NCBI GenBank assembly: GCA_023014335.1
Contig: JAECYW010000036.1
Coordinates: forward strand, 124,001 to 188,000
Length of the DNA stretch: 64,000 nt
Origin: Galerina marginata
Lineage: Eukaryota; Basidiomycota; Agaricomycetes; Agaricales; Galerinaceae
Reading direction: 5' to 3'
Positions 43,446-54,185 of this stretch are shown in pieces (positions within the stretch are counted from its first letter, which is position 1; each line of letters opens with the position of its first letter). The translations under genes were made by a program, and so were the position numbers. Under the pieces are notes generated by a model, which had not been told where the DNA came from, did not search any database, and saw nothing but the letters and a program-made list of their open reading frames with translations.

Positions 43446-44117
43446 ATGTCCGTCACACCAGGTATCTACCTCATCAGGAACCGCAAGACCGGGTACTACA
43501 TCGTGCCCAACAACGAGACCAGCTCGGGTGATGCAGTCACCACCATTAAGATTGGCGACCAGGTCCCCAAGGAGGCGGTAAGTGCGCTCGTCAATGTGGT
43601 GAATGTTGAGCTCACAAGTTTAACATTTTTTTTTCTCGCTGTAGAAACTGACCGTCTCCGTCGATCAAACCGGGGCCTACACGATCAAGTCGGACTCCAA
43701 CTTGAGCGTCGCCGACTCCGGGGTTAGTGCATTGTTTTCATATTATTCCCCTTCTCCGTTGCGTAATATTAATACTCGACCTGGTATGATCAGAAAACGG
43801 ATTCGAACGGTAAACGCTACCTCGAGTGGCAGGAAGGCGACTACAAATGGTCACTCAAGGCCGCGAGCACTGGATTGTGGAAGTAAGTGTTCGTTGTACG
43901 CTTACCGTCCTTTAGATTTACGAAGTGTTCCTCCAGCATCAAGCTCGTCAACGACCCCAAGTTCGCTGCTGATAACTTTACCATTGCACGCAACGTGAGA
44001 TTTGACCTGAATTTTGTTCTGATAGCTTTAAATTGTTGAATGATTTCCTCCCAGGTCATCTTGGTCGAAAATGGAGGCGCCTCCGAGACCCGCTGGGAGT
44101 TCGTTAACTCTGGCTGA
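43446..44117 (+). CDS. Small beta-trefoil (ricin-B-like) lectin or inhibitor
   Basis: Five exons (43446-43577, 43645-43722, 43794-43882, 43937-43994, 44055-44117) give 139 residues. TATAAAT is at 43378-43384, 62 bp upstream. The protein begins MSVTPGIYLIRNRKTGYYIV, the usual first strand of small cytosolic beta-trefoil proteins of mushrooms. It shows three internally related strands ending in hydrophobic pairs (YTIKSDSNLSV, YLEWQEGDYKWSLKAA, NFTIARNVILVENG) and closes with ETRWEFVNSG. There is no signal peptide. Relatives include fruiting-body lectins such as CCL2-type proteins and the mycocypin protease inhibitors, often linked to defence against fungal feeders. Sequence alone does not tell which activity, if any, this one has. 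Confidence 0.85.
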
Positions 44118-44800
44118 AATGTCATCCAGCAAATCCGGAAATCTACACTCGGCAAATGGACCTCGAATTTTTTGGTACATCGCGCACTTGTGAAGAACGT
44201 CGTTTTAGTTATTAGAAAAACCCTAGAAAACGTGTATACTTCGACTTGGCAGTGAATTCATACCTTGTGGCTTTCTACCTTCTTCATTTGGCTGACGAGC
44301 TCCACCAAATGCGAAGTACAACTCTTGATTCTGTCGGACGGTATCAAGAGCTAATTCAGTTCAAATTCTCAGGGACTAACGAACTAAAAAGACGACAATG
44401 GCACCTGGAAAATTGAAGAGAGAAAGGTCCGAAAAGGTATGCGGTTCGAGGGATTAAGAGTACCGTGCTGAACTTCTCCGCTCCGCCAAAGGTTCGTTGC
44501 AGATGCGGACCGTCTTCTTATTCAGGAATAACGTTCAAATGAAATAAGTTAAGCCGTCTATCTACAGACAATTACTGGGAGGAAAATGTAGTCTCAATCG
44601 TCATCCGCATTATAGTAGTAGGGTGATTGGGTTTCACTGTCTAGCAGGAATTAAATTTATTGATGAAACGGGCCTTCTTTCTGCTTCTATCTCAATTTCA
44701 CCATTCCTTACCTCCAAAAAGGTTGTATCATCTGTTTCAATACATAAGAATTCCGAGGAGAACAAATTTGCCTAACTTATTAATACATGTTGGACGTTAA

Positions 44801-45686
44801 TTATGCATGCGTCTCAGATCCACCAATTATTCCCTGCTTCTGAACAGGAGAGAGAGGAATATCTTGATCAATCCCAAGGTTTTTCCTCTCTCTGAAGATT
44901 TCGGACAATCGTCGCCTGGTGCGTAGAATATAAACGCGCCATACGACCAGTAGTAGAGCTAAGAAACCAAGAACTCCTAGACAAATTCCTACAATTTCTC
45001 CTTTACTTATCACCTTGGATTTGCTGGGTGCGCCTACTTGTAAGAAGCAAGAGTGATCAGCTGCAGAAAATATGGTCAGAATAGTATCATTTAATTCACA
45101 TAAGAATCTCTCACCACTATCCGTAATTTTGAAAGAAGTGGATTGGTTTGATTCGCCGGTGCCATCAATAACCTTCAAGACAAAGGAGTCACCGACTTGA
45201 GTCGAAAGTTGAGGTGTAAATTTATGAATTGTAACAATGGATACCCACTGAAGTCGAGTGATAGATCAACAGCCCAGTTGTAAGATGTACCGTTCTGAAC
45301 CTCAAATTGCACACGTTCCGTGAGACTATCAGCCGTCTGAGTGCCTGGCGTACTAGCCAGAAATACGTTATAGCAAAGTATAGTCGGCCTTGCAAGACAT
45401 ACTCCTCCCAAAGACTAAATGTGTAGGGGGCTATACCCGGCGGAGATCAGCATTTGGCATCCCAGCGATGCGGAAAGACTCACGAGTTCCCCCAGACCAG
45501 GTAAATGCAAATGGTTTACAGACAGGAACACTTCCACTAGGTTGCACATAAGCTAATCGAGTCTCCAAAACTTCTAACGGCGTAGGAGAGCCGAATTGCT
45601 CACGGGTTATCAACGACTAAAGGCTCAGAGGCAACGGTGTTAGCCGCGAACAACGTAGCAGTGGCAAGGGCGACGAGATACTTCAT
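44801..45686 (-). CDS. Secreted-domain, single-pass membrane protein (WSGGTPPY type)
   Basis: Six exons (45604-45686, 45484-45536, 45403-45430, 45249-45352, 45115-45195, 44801-45060) give 202 residues. The signal peptide is MKYLVALATATLFAANTVAS. The ectodomain has the fungal pattern VPVCKPFAFTWSGGTPPYTF followed by beta strands and Asn-X-Ser/Thr sites (QNGTSYNW, ESNQSTSF). One transmembrane helix (IVGICLGVLGFLALLLVVW, ~residues 142-160) is followed by a basic stop-transfer (RTRRRL) and a ~35-residue cytosolic tail. TATATAAA at 45766-45773 (minus strand) lies about 80 bp upstream of the ATG. The exon 2/3 join across GTGAGT...TATAG was chosen because it creates the conserved GGTPPY motif in frame. 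Related domains occur in GPI- or TM-anchored surface proteins of unknown function. Confidence 0.9.
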
Positions 45687-45949
45687 TTGGGTGCGGAGGC
45701 TATACCTCGAGGACTGGGCGCAAGATAAATGTTACGGAGGAAGAGCGAAATCCATTGGCGTTAGTTTTATATATCACTCTAATCGCTCAAGTCTGTGGGA
45801 AGTACCTGTTCGCCTCGTTTTGGCCTGCATCTGTCAACCTGCGGTCTGGTGACAAGAGTCGTGTTATTCATAGCTTTACCCGAAGCACATCGGTCTGAAG
45901 ATAGTAGATAGTTACGGCTTCATGAGACCGTCGAGAAAAGTCAACGTAA

Positions 45950-46860
45950 ACCAGGTGGGAAAACTTCAAGCGGGCTTAACCCGTTTACATTAGAAATTGG
46001 TTGCGAACGGGCAGGCCGAGAGCAGGACGGAGCCTGAGGGAAGAAGAAGGCAGCAGCGGGAGGCCTGCGACGACGGGAGACGAGGATATCTGGATCAGAC
46101 GATTTGGAAATCATCTGCCCTCCTACCGAGCGGAGACGGATGGCGAACGAGCAAGGGATAGGCGACAGCGATGACCAAATTGCGGACAAGCGGCGCGGGT
46201 CCAGCTCGAGGTACGGATCCAGGCAACAAATCGACGTGGCAGTCGAGTATCGTGGTAATGGCGACGTGCTGGGGGGCTAAGAAAAGGGCGTTGAAGGGGA
46301 AGGAGATCTTAGAATGAGGTAAAGCAAGGCCAACGGCGAGCTAAGAAAGACGAAGTTTGTTCAGCTTCCACTCCAGAGGAAGTAAAGGCGGCGAAGCACG
46401 AACCTAGTCGTCTAGTTTCTCTCGTGTAGACCCGTACCGCGATTCCAATGAAGATGCGAGATCGGCGCGCCGGTGAGCCAGGGGCCTTGTAACAAGTAGA
46501 ATCGCAGAACCAAAAGAAAAGGTGGACTGTTAAGATGCAAGAGCCATTATTCTTGAAAAAGCTTAGAAAACCTTAGATCCAACAAGATGTTCTTGCTCAT
46601 TGGAGATCTAGAACTCACGACGACATCCAGGAGAGTGTGATGTAGGCTGGAAAAAGAGAAACACGATGCCCAAAGTGCGGCATCGTATGAATGGCTAGGA
46701 TCTTCAAGCCGTCGAAGCTGCCCAATAATATAGGCCACAGCTGAACTATATTCAGCAAACAGTAGAGGACTGTCAGATGATTGTGCGCGGAGACACCAGG
46801 GATCGAAGAGTGATGGGAGGATGAAAATTTGATCCCAACACGTAGCACGTGACTAATAGG
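45950..46860. repeat. Dispersed ~0.9-kb repeat, copy 2
   Basis: Collinear with 31390-32270 (shared blocks listed there). The two copies are about 14.5 kb apart in direct orientation. Copy 2 lacks some sequence in the middle and has an insertion around 46430-46490 relative to copy 1. Confidence 0.8.
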
Positions 46861-47874
46861 ACAACGCGACTCGCCCCTATTCTAGTATTCAACGCTTTGC
46901 ATTTCAAGGCGATTTCAAACATTCCAATACAAATTACACCTATGATTGCATTTTTTACTTTTAAAGCCGAAGTTCAGTAATGGACCGTCGCCGATAATAC
47001 TCGAGCATATATACCAGCGTTAACCATCCTGCCTCGTTACTCGTAACACCTAGACCATAGACAATTACACCCGCTCCCCACTGGCATCTCTCCTTTCAGA
47101 GACTGATCAGCATATCCAGCTGTAAATTACTCGTATAGCAGGACCTGTTAGCTTTGGGATATGAAATTAGACAATGAACTGAAAGAGATCTACATACTGG
47201 CATTGTACCGGCATGACTTTAGGAGGACAGGCTCCGGCTGCCGCGCGAGCTACACCCGTAAACGCTAGCTCACGCTGTAGTAGTGAGCTTTGGGCCGAGC
47301 TGCCCTATCCTGGATTAGGTTAAATAGAGATAACATCAGTAGCACAGCCTGTCCGCATAGGCAAACCTGCGATGCTCACTAGAACCCACACACTACCAAA
47401 ACATTGGGCGACTACCGTCGGATCCGCTTTCCAACATAGCTTACCTGATTCCAGAGTTCTAATTGCCATAAAAGAGAAACTTAGGTGCCTATGAGAAATA
47501 ACGCGGGTTAATTGCAATGAGCCTCAAACCTACCCTATAGCCAAGTTACCGGCGTTTCCCTTGCGTAGCCGGGATAAGCCGGTCACGGCGTCCAGCTGAG
47601 CGGCAAGAGTAGGAGTGCCACCTCATCACCTTTCCCTCCGCCATCGCGCTCCTACTCGCCGCCCGCACTGTTAAGCGGCTCAATCATGCCTGTGTTCCGC
47701 GTCAGCTCCGCTGACCCAACCCAACCTCAGCTCTTCATCACCACCTTTGACACCCGTCGTGAGATGAAGCTGGATTCAGAGGTTCCCAGCTTGGCTCACG
47801 ATAACCTTAGAATTTGCAAATAACCTAAGGTAAATTTTCTCGAAATGTTGAGATTGTAGTATTATGAACCGTAG
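46861..47874. other. Intergenic interval
   Basis: About 1 kb downstream of an F-box gene. No ORF, repeat or RNA gene recognised. Confidence 0.5.
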
Positions 47875-49539
47875 TTACTCTGAATCAGTATAATCAGTAT
47901 CAGTATCAGTATCGAAGGAGTCAACAGAAATCGCTCTAAACAACAGCGTCTCTGACTTTCCAGATCCGCACATATAACTAAAACGCTGTTTTTTAATGAA
48001 CCATATTACCTCCAGCCCGGTAATCTCTTCGAGGAATGTCATATCGAAATCCGCCCGATCGCACAATTCCCCACCGTGAAGTGTTTGAATCGGCACTCCG
48101 AGCGCCGCGCGCATGCGGAGGAATCGTAATAGGGGGCTCACAAGGTTGTTATCCACAACAGAATCCCATTGTTTTTCAAACAAGGTCGTTTTGAGGGTGT
48201 GGAGGAGAGGAAAGAAGATGGGGATAGATTCTGCTGCCTCGGCGTATTCGGTTGGGGTCGGGGTGCAGAGGATGGTGGAGATGGTTTTCTCGTCGGAAAA
48301 GAGGTCGGTAACTGATGGGAATGAAAAAAACAGGGAAGCAAAGGCGGTGAAGGAGGTCAGGGGTAAGTGGGGGATTGTCATATTCAAATATGTAACGGTT
48401 GAAAAGTCGCAGCTGGAGAACAATGACGGGAACAAGTTGTAGGAGTCTGGGGGTAGGGACTGCATGGCGGATGTTTTGACGACAATTTTGAATCGTGAAT
48501 TGTGGGATGTGTATGCCCGAAAATTATTGGAATCGAGTTTCAGACTGAATGTGGCGAGGTAGTTCTTGAGGCGGTAGTTCTGAAACCACTCGGAAAGAGG
48601 CTGGGATAGAGCGTGCAGGTCTTCATTCACATTCGAGCTGAACTCGCTTGTACAAAAAAGGTTACATCCCTCGGATGGGCGGATGTATGTTAGCAGTTCT
48701 GCCACTTGTGGCACAGTGATGTCGATAAGACTGAGAGTAGTTAGGATGGTGAGAACCACTGAGGGCAGGGAAGTGTAAGCTACAGAGTGTTTGGCTTTAC
48801 CAGATATGGCGAGGGTTGTAAGGAATGGTGTCGAGCGGAGAGCAGTCAGTATTTCAAAGACAGGAGTGGGGGTGAAAAGACTGAGAGCGTTGAGGTGTGA
48901 AAGCCATGGCGATGTAAGGCGGAAAGCGATACTGTGGGTCCAAAATTTGTGTAAGATCGGTGCGTGGTTGGAAAATAGGAGTTTTGGTTTTGCATAGGTG
49001 CTGGAATCAGATTCCGAAAATAAAAGTGGTTCCGATACCTTCAATGTAACTACTGTGAATGATCGGAGGTAGGGAGCCGGCATTAGAAGAGCCTGCCACA
49101 GTTGTTCGTCGATGGGCAGGTCAATCATTATGTAGAAGTACTCGATCCGTTCCCAGAACGTATTCAGAATTTGATAGAAGAACTCGGTTCCGAGCCTGGG
49201 CTTAGTCAGACACCCAGATACTTGTCCGCATACCCAGAGGAGACTGTTTCCACTCCTCCTCAAAACCTCCTCCCTCCATCGGTCGGTGCTCAGTTCCAGC
49301 TCGCTCAGCTCCAAAAGACGGCCCCAGATGGTGGGAGAACTCAAGATGAGAGATCTCCAGGAATGGCAGACTTGAGAAGATAGACGAGTGGTTTCTATGC
49401 ATTTACTTTTTGCGAGGATGTTGGCGTTGGATAAGAATATTTCGCGAAGGATGTCAGAATGAAGCGTCGTAATTGGCGACTCTGTGAGGCTGGGAGATTC
49501 GGATCCGAATCGTGCATTTTGAATGGTATTTATTTCCAT
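47875..49539 (-). CDS. F-box protein, complete
   Basis: A single exon of 554 residues from ATG 49537-49539 to the stop at 47875. The F-box-like region at residues ~22-75 has LHSDILREIFLSNANI, SQVCHSWRSLILSSPTIWG and WREEVLRRSGNSLLWVCG. It is followed by a long leucine-rich, beta/alpha-alternating C-terminal half (LSLIDITVPQVAELLTYI, FSTVTYLNMTIPHLPL) of LRR-like character and a low-complexity acidic tail (DTDTDTDYTDSE, encoded by a short CAGTAT repeat at ~47885-47915). The likely role is an SCF ubiquitin-ligase substrate receptor. It is the full-length paralogue of the gene at 1-377; both coding and upstream DNA are duplicated. Confidence 0.9.
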   Translation of the reverse strand: MEINTIQNARFGSESPSLTESPITTLHSDILREIFLSNANILAKSKCIETTRLSSQVCHSWRSLILSSPTIWGRLLELSELELSTDRWREEVLRRSGNSLLWVCGQVSGCLTKPRLGTEFFYQILNTFWERIEYFYIMIDLPIDEQLWQALLMPAPYLRSFTVVTLKVSEPLLFSESDSSTYAKPKLLFSNHAPILHKFWTHSIAFRLTSPWLSHLNALSLFTPTPVFEILTALRSTPFLTTLAISGKAKHSVAYTSLPSVVLTILTTLSLIDITVPQVAELLTYIRPSEGCNLFCTSEFSSNVNEDLHALSQPLSEWFQNYRLKNYLATFSLKLDSNNFRAYTSHNSRFKIVVKTSAMQSLPPDSYNLFPSLFSSCDFSTVTYLNMTIPHLPLTSFTAFASLFFSFPSVTDLFSDEKTISTILCTPTPTEYAEAAESIPIFFPLLHTLKTTLFEKQWDSVVDNNLVSPLLRFLRMRAALGVPIQTLHGGELCDRADFDMTFLEEITGLEVIWFIKKQRFSYMCGSGKSETLLFRAISVDSFDTDTDTDYTDSE

Positions 49540-50067
49540 CGTGTGTATACCTGAAAGGTTGTCGTATAACAGAAGAGTAGATGTAGTATGATGTTTCGTT
49601 TTACTGCAGAGAACAAGATGGAAGCAAATGTAACGGGCCTTCGTTATCTACATGATCTCTGTTGTTGATGTTTGGTGTTTGGCAACGAGGGTATACAGGG
49701 TCCGTGCGACAGATATAAAGTCGGAACTTTTTTGTTGCCTTTTTGCCCTGCTCGTTCCTGAATCCTATGTTCCTCCCGCCCATTTCGCGTTGACGCTCAG
49801 CTGTTTCTCCATCCTTCGCCTCTCCCGACAACTATTGTTTTTGGCAGTACTCATGGTCGTTTCGGTACCCAATATTGCAATTCTGATTTAGGCTGGCTTA
49901 GATTTTGTCTTAATAGGTGTGCGGTTGAGTAGGGAATCATTTCCCGTTGTCGTACTTATATAACGTGCTATTAGGTATCTATAATATTCACTCCGCAGTA
50001 GTTGGTGCTGTTTTTTTCCGCATCCTTTCTTTTTCGAAACGGGTCAACGTCTAAGAGTAGAGGCTTG

Positions 50068-51475
50068 ATGAATGCCCACTTCAATCGCCCGAACCCGTCG
50101 CTATTTTCCCCTGACGGGAAGTGGCCGCTAACCGACTACGCGGACCCACTCGAAGGATGGAAGTAAGTTCACCCGTTCATCAATATCTTTTTTTTATCCC
50201 GAAAGTTTCTAGTAAGGTAGGGCTCATGCACGGCTTCACCACATCACGTGAGGTGATTTGGCGGGCAAATTGATGAGAATTTCGTGCAAGTGACCATTTT
50301 GCAAAGCTAATAGCGCTTGCCACATCGCAAGAATAAAAAATCTGGCCGCAGCAAGTTGTTTCAAATAAGCATAGAAACAACTTGCTGCGGCCAGAATTTT
50401 GAATTTAACATTGGTGCATGTGCTATTAGCTTTCTCGTTGGAAATGTCCGTTTTTCGGCCAATTATCACGTGACGTAGTGAGGTCGTGCATGAGCCCTAC
50501 CTTACTGTCGCAGTCATTGACGCCGGAAAGGCTCATGGCGCTCAACCGGAGGACATATATGATTGCCTCTACTTTTTCCTCTCACAACAGCTGCGAAATT
50601 TCGCGCATCGTTTCGGCAATCTTAAGATGTCCTTCAGTCATTTTGCCTCAGATGCGCGGCTTCTCCCAAAGGGTATTCACGAGGATCTAATCTCAGAATG
50701 TGGTATTCCTCGTTCAATCCGATTTTATCGCATCGAGGTTTCGAATATTCTGGATGCCAACTACGTTGGGATAGAGGATGTTCTCCTTAACTGGTCTCCA
50801 TTTCTTACCAAAAGTTCCAGCGCCGCAATAGTAGGATACTTTATGAACTGGTGTGCTGTCCAAGAAGACGGCTTGGCCTCGAATGCAAGCAAGGTCATTA
50901 TTACAAAATTATTAGAACGTGTCACTGAAAACTCGGTGAGCCTCCCCACAAATGTCGATGTTCAGAAAGCTAATTGTTTGAAATGCTGAATGTCCAGGGC
51001 CGCCTTCCAAAATCCAGTACGTCAAATGGGCTTGATCATAGATTAATTTCTTACCCCGGTTCAGTGAATCGAAAGGATATGTTGTGCTTGATAAGTGACG
51101 ACATGGATCCTTGTACGAAAATTCGAAACCCTTTTCGAATTTTTTGAAGAAGCAAGGACTTGACGGTATCCTTGAAAGGCAAAATGTAGGTTGAGGGAAC
51201 AGCATACCATTGTTCCACATGTACGTGATTTGACCTTTTACGACTTAATCATTACTGACTTCTAATAACATTTTGGCGCCTTAGCGTATTCTGGCGCCAT
51301 TGCAGGGACCAGCAACCGCTCTTCCAGTGTTCCCGGATCACGAAAGTTGGTACTACCATGTGAGTTATTGGTTCATTCCTTCGTTTTGAAATTAATATTG
51401 CCCTACTTGTAGAGTAGACGAGGTTAACTTCCTTCACTCGGTCGGAGCGCTTTGTGGAATTTGTACGTTTGTAAT
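50068..51475 (+). pseudogene. Remnant of a mushroom-specific gene (C-terminal region as in DUF4470-type proteins), split by a MITE
   Basis: Exon 1 (50068-50162; LFSPDGKWPLTDYADPLEGW) and exon 2 (to ~50938; YDCLYFFLSQQLRNFAHRF, RIEVSNILDANYVGIEDVLL, SIVGYFMNW-like AIVGYFMNWCAVQEDG) match the C-terminal part of a large agaric family whose members often carry DUF4470. I recall the family from its wording and could not search it. Further fragments follow in order (LREQHTIVPH, ILAPLQGPATALPVFPDHESWYY, SERFVEFVR), but in different frames with stops, so the 3' half is decayed. The N-terminal half is missing. The intron after 50162 originally seems to have ended at TTTCTAG (50206-50212); a MITE now starts right there (see separate entry). 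Confidence 0.7.
50213..50504. mobile_element. Fold-back MITE with TA flanks (Tc1/mariner-like)
   Basis: Terminal inverted repeats AGGTAGGGCTCATGCACG (50215 on) and CGTGCATGAGCCCTACCT (to 50502) are perfect over about 18 bp and continue imperfectly for about 35 bp, with a shared CACGTGA. TA dinucleotides flank both ends (50213-50214 and 50503-50504), as expected for a TA target-site duplication. The interior is also self-complementary: GCTAATAGC / GCTATTAGC, and a perfect 21-bp hairpin CTGGCCGCAGCAAGTTGTTTC near 50344-50394. There is no coding capacity, so it must depend on a transposase supplied elsewhere. Confidence 0.88.
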
Positions 51476-51852
51476 CGGTGTTGATTCCAGATTACTTGCA
51501 AGATTTCCAAGATATAGAGCTGGAATCGATTACAAGGTGATATTTGAATCTCCGTAGGTCGTTATATCATTACAAGGTTCAAAGTTCAGTTCCCGATCTT
51601 CGTCCTTGGTCGATTTTACGGACCAAGGGAGGAAGTGAATACATCGAAAGCCGATTCTCGCTACAGGTGATACTTAGAACGCGACATATATCGAATCGAC
51701 GGATACTTCCGTTCAACATCCAACGAGTCTGAAGAGTTACAGTAGCACAACAATTAATTAGTCAAGAGGACAATAGAACAAAGCTACATGCAACGCCTGG
51801 ATTACACTATGGAATGAACATTTAAGGGATTGCGACGCAGAAAGCAATGTGT

Positions 51853-52759
51853 CTAGCGACTGAATTTCCCGAGAGGGAGACGGAGGAATGGCGAGGGCTC
51901 TGCAGCCATTAATTCGGCTACTCCAATGTAATATGCGATGAAGGCGGTGATCACGCCAATCGTTCCACCAGCTTTGGTAATCCTGTTAGGGGAGGTTAGT
52001 ATTAAAATTATCACAAAGAAGGACAATATCTTACCCAGTGCTGCCCAAGAACATCCCAGCGGTCAACAGGGCGAAAGTCAGGGTTAACGACCCGAAGAGT
52101 GAGATGAATGCGACGCTCTTGCTAAAGGTAACGAGTCTGTTGGGTAAATAGTCAGCGGGGGGTCGGAGGGATAAGCTGACAATGGGAGGCTTCGACTCAC
52201 AGGAAGAAAAAAGTGACTAGGGTCCAAGCAGTCAGGAAGATACCGAGGGCGCTAGTGAGCTCATCGACTTCCTTGTAGGCTTCGACAATTCCAGATCCTG
52301 GCAGCAAGATCGTAGCGTAGGACATCCAGAATGCACCGTACGACGTGAAAGCTAAAAACAAGACAAAGGTTAGGAATGAGGGAGAGGGAGAAGGTAAAGG
52401 CCGACCTGATGCGCCGAACATGTTGCCTTTGGGGAATTCCCACATCCCAGCAAGGAGTTGAGCAAGACCACCGCAGAAAATGGCCATACCGACGACGACA
52501 TTGGGAGTGTGGATGGCGCGCGTCTGGAGGTTGAAAAGAGATAGCATAAATGTGGTAGACGCGAAGGAGAATAGCCCGCTGTGAGGAAGGGATAATATGA
52601 GCGACAATCGAAGAAGGAACAACGCATCACGAACAGGGTAGCTGGGTTTGCGAGTTCTGGGCGTTCGCGAGGAGCACGGCGGTTGTATGTTTCTTTACTA
52701 TCCACTAAGTCGTGTTGAGAGGTAGAAGTGAGTGGAATACCTCGTTCGACGTAAGACAT
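51853..52759 (-). CDS. GPR1/FUN34/YaaH family membrane transporter
   Basis: Five exons (52635-52759, 52406-52578, 52201-52351, 52035-52136, 51853-51982) give 226 residues from ATG 52757-52759. The family signature NPATLGLFSFASTTF (the NPAPLGL-type motif) lies at residues ~37-51. Six hydrophobic helices follow: LGLFSFASTTFMLSLFN, VVVGMAIFCGGLAQLLAGMW, YGAFWMSYATILL, LGIFLTAWTLVTFFFL, VAFISLFGSLTLTFALLTA and TIGVITAFIAYYIGVAEL. Family members (Ato/Ady2) move acetate, ammonium or related small molecules across the plasma membrane. The conserved GMWEFPKGNMFGA segment is present. The first intron uses a GTTCGT donor, the same unusual donor as one intron in the DUF6534 gene. All joins keep frame. 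The length matches the family. Confidence 0.94.
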
Positions 52760-53806
52760 TTTGTTGGAAAGGAGTGTAGGGGTACAAAAGAGTGAGTGGG
52801 GTTGACAGCAGGTTCTTTCAAGTTGGAGAAGGAAGGGAAACGAGGGAAAGCGACGACGGGAAGGGTGTGGGTTTTAAATACGAAACTCGGTCGGTGTCTC
52901 AAATCGATTGGGTAATATTTTCCTTCGTCCCTTCGAGCGCCCATTGCTAAAGCGAGCAAAGGGCCAGGGCGTCGTGATAGAATTTCCTCCCTGCAAATCA
53001 AATTTAATCAACGCACCGCAGAGTTGTGTGTCGAATCTAAAAATAGCCATGAAGAGAACGAAAATATGGTCCTCCCGGCCACCTCAAATACCCTACTTCA
53101 TATCGCATTATGGGTCTGTAATTTGCACGAAGCGGGTCAGTTTTGAAGCCTACTAGTCCATTCAACCACTTACCTTGCGAAATTCACGGTAACGAGGTGG
53201 TCGAGGTGCGGAAGCGTGTCAGGTATTTTGGATTTTCCCTCCCCTTAAAAAGGGCGCCAAACAACAATTAAACTTTATCTAGCGTCCAAAATAGCGCGAC
53301 CAGGGTTTTCATTGACATGGAGCTAGCCATTCTGGAACAAGGCCACCGTTGAAAGAAGTGTTGGAAGCCCGAATGAACCCGCAACGAACGAACACTCATT
53401 CATTGATTCAATCGGATGGCATTTAAGCGCACTATCAAGATGGCTTTAACGATGTGTAAAGACGAGGCTTTCAGTGAGGAAGACAGGTGGAAGGATCGAA
53501 TGGCCGAAGTTCGCGAACATGATAGGATCCGGAAGGGAGGAATTTTAATGTGAAATCGGGACGAGATCAAATATCGGTTTTGCAGGGTGAACGGGAGACG
53601 CGGTGATGCGGGCGTTGACCGGGTTCCAGAAAGCTAGTTTCTCTATAAATAGCTACACCGTCGAGGTCATAAGTATGGTCAATGACCTACGAATGTACCC
53701 ACCTTTCTGGGTAGAGGGGATTTTAATTGCGAGTGCGGCATAGCGTTACGCTGGTATAGGGCTTGAGTAATGGGGAAGGAAAAGACTTCTCAGAGACTTG
53801 ACCAAT
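52760..53806. other. Intergenic interval upstream of the transporter
   Basis: About 1 kb with no ORF of note. A GAACGAAC repeat and CATTCATTCATTG are short simple repeats only. Confidence 0.5.
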
Positions 53807-54185
53807 TCTCAAAACAGGCGACATTTAGCTGAGCCGTCGATAACTAGGAAAATGTAAGAAGAATCGAGTCGTAAGTAGAAAGGTTGGGTTTGTTGTCAGA
53901 CTTACGATTTTAACAGAACCCCGTTCGAAGGTGTTCACTTCCAGTCCAATGATTCCACGAGTAAAGCTTCACCCATGCCTATCGAGGAGACAAAGCCGGA
54001 TTGAAAATTTGAAGTGTGCGGAATAAGCCTCCAGAAACGAAATCGGAAAAGCATAGGATGTTCGTGTTCTTCTCGTCTGGAAACTGAAGCTGTGCTGGTC
54101 AGAAAAACGAGGTAAAAGAGAAAGAATTCGAAAGTACCCAAATGTCGACCACCGCCAACTCAATTGCGGGCCGTAATACTAATAG
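53807..54185. repeat. Dispersed repeat, copy 1 (copy 2 at 63680-64000)
   Basis: Matches 63680-64000 in order: AGGCGACAT, AGCTGAGCC, CGATAACTAGG, AATCGAGTC.TAAGTAGAAA, CAGACTTACGA, ACAAAGCCGGA, TTCGTGTTCTTC.CGTCTGGAAA and CACC.CCAACTCAAT. The copies are in direct orientation, about 9.85 kb apart. The second runs off the window edge, so the element's full length is unknown. Confidence 0.8.

Noticed and set aside
50486..50989. A 167-codon frame starting inside the MITE right terminal repeat
   Set aside because: The frame is real exon sequence, but its apparent start is a GTG within the mobile element. It is exon 2 of the remnant gene.
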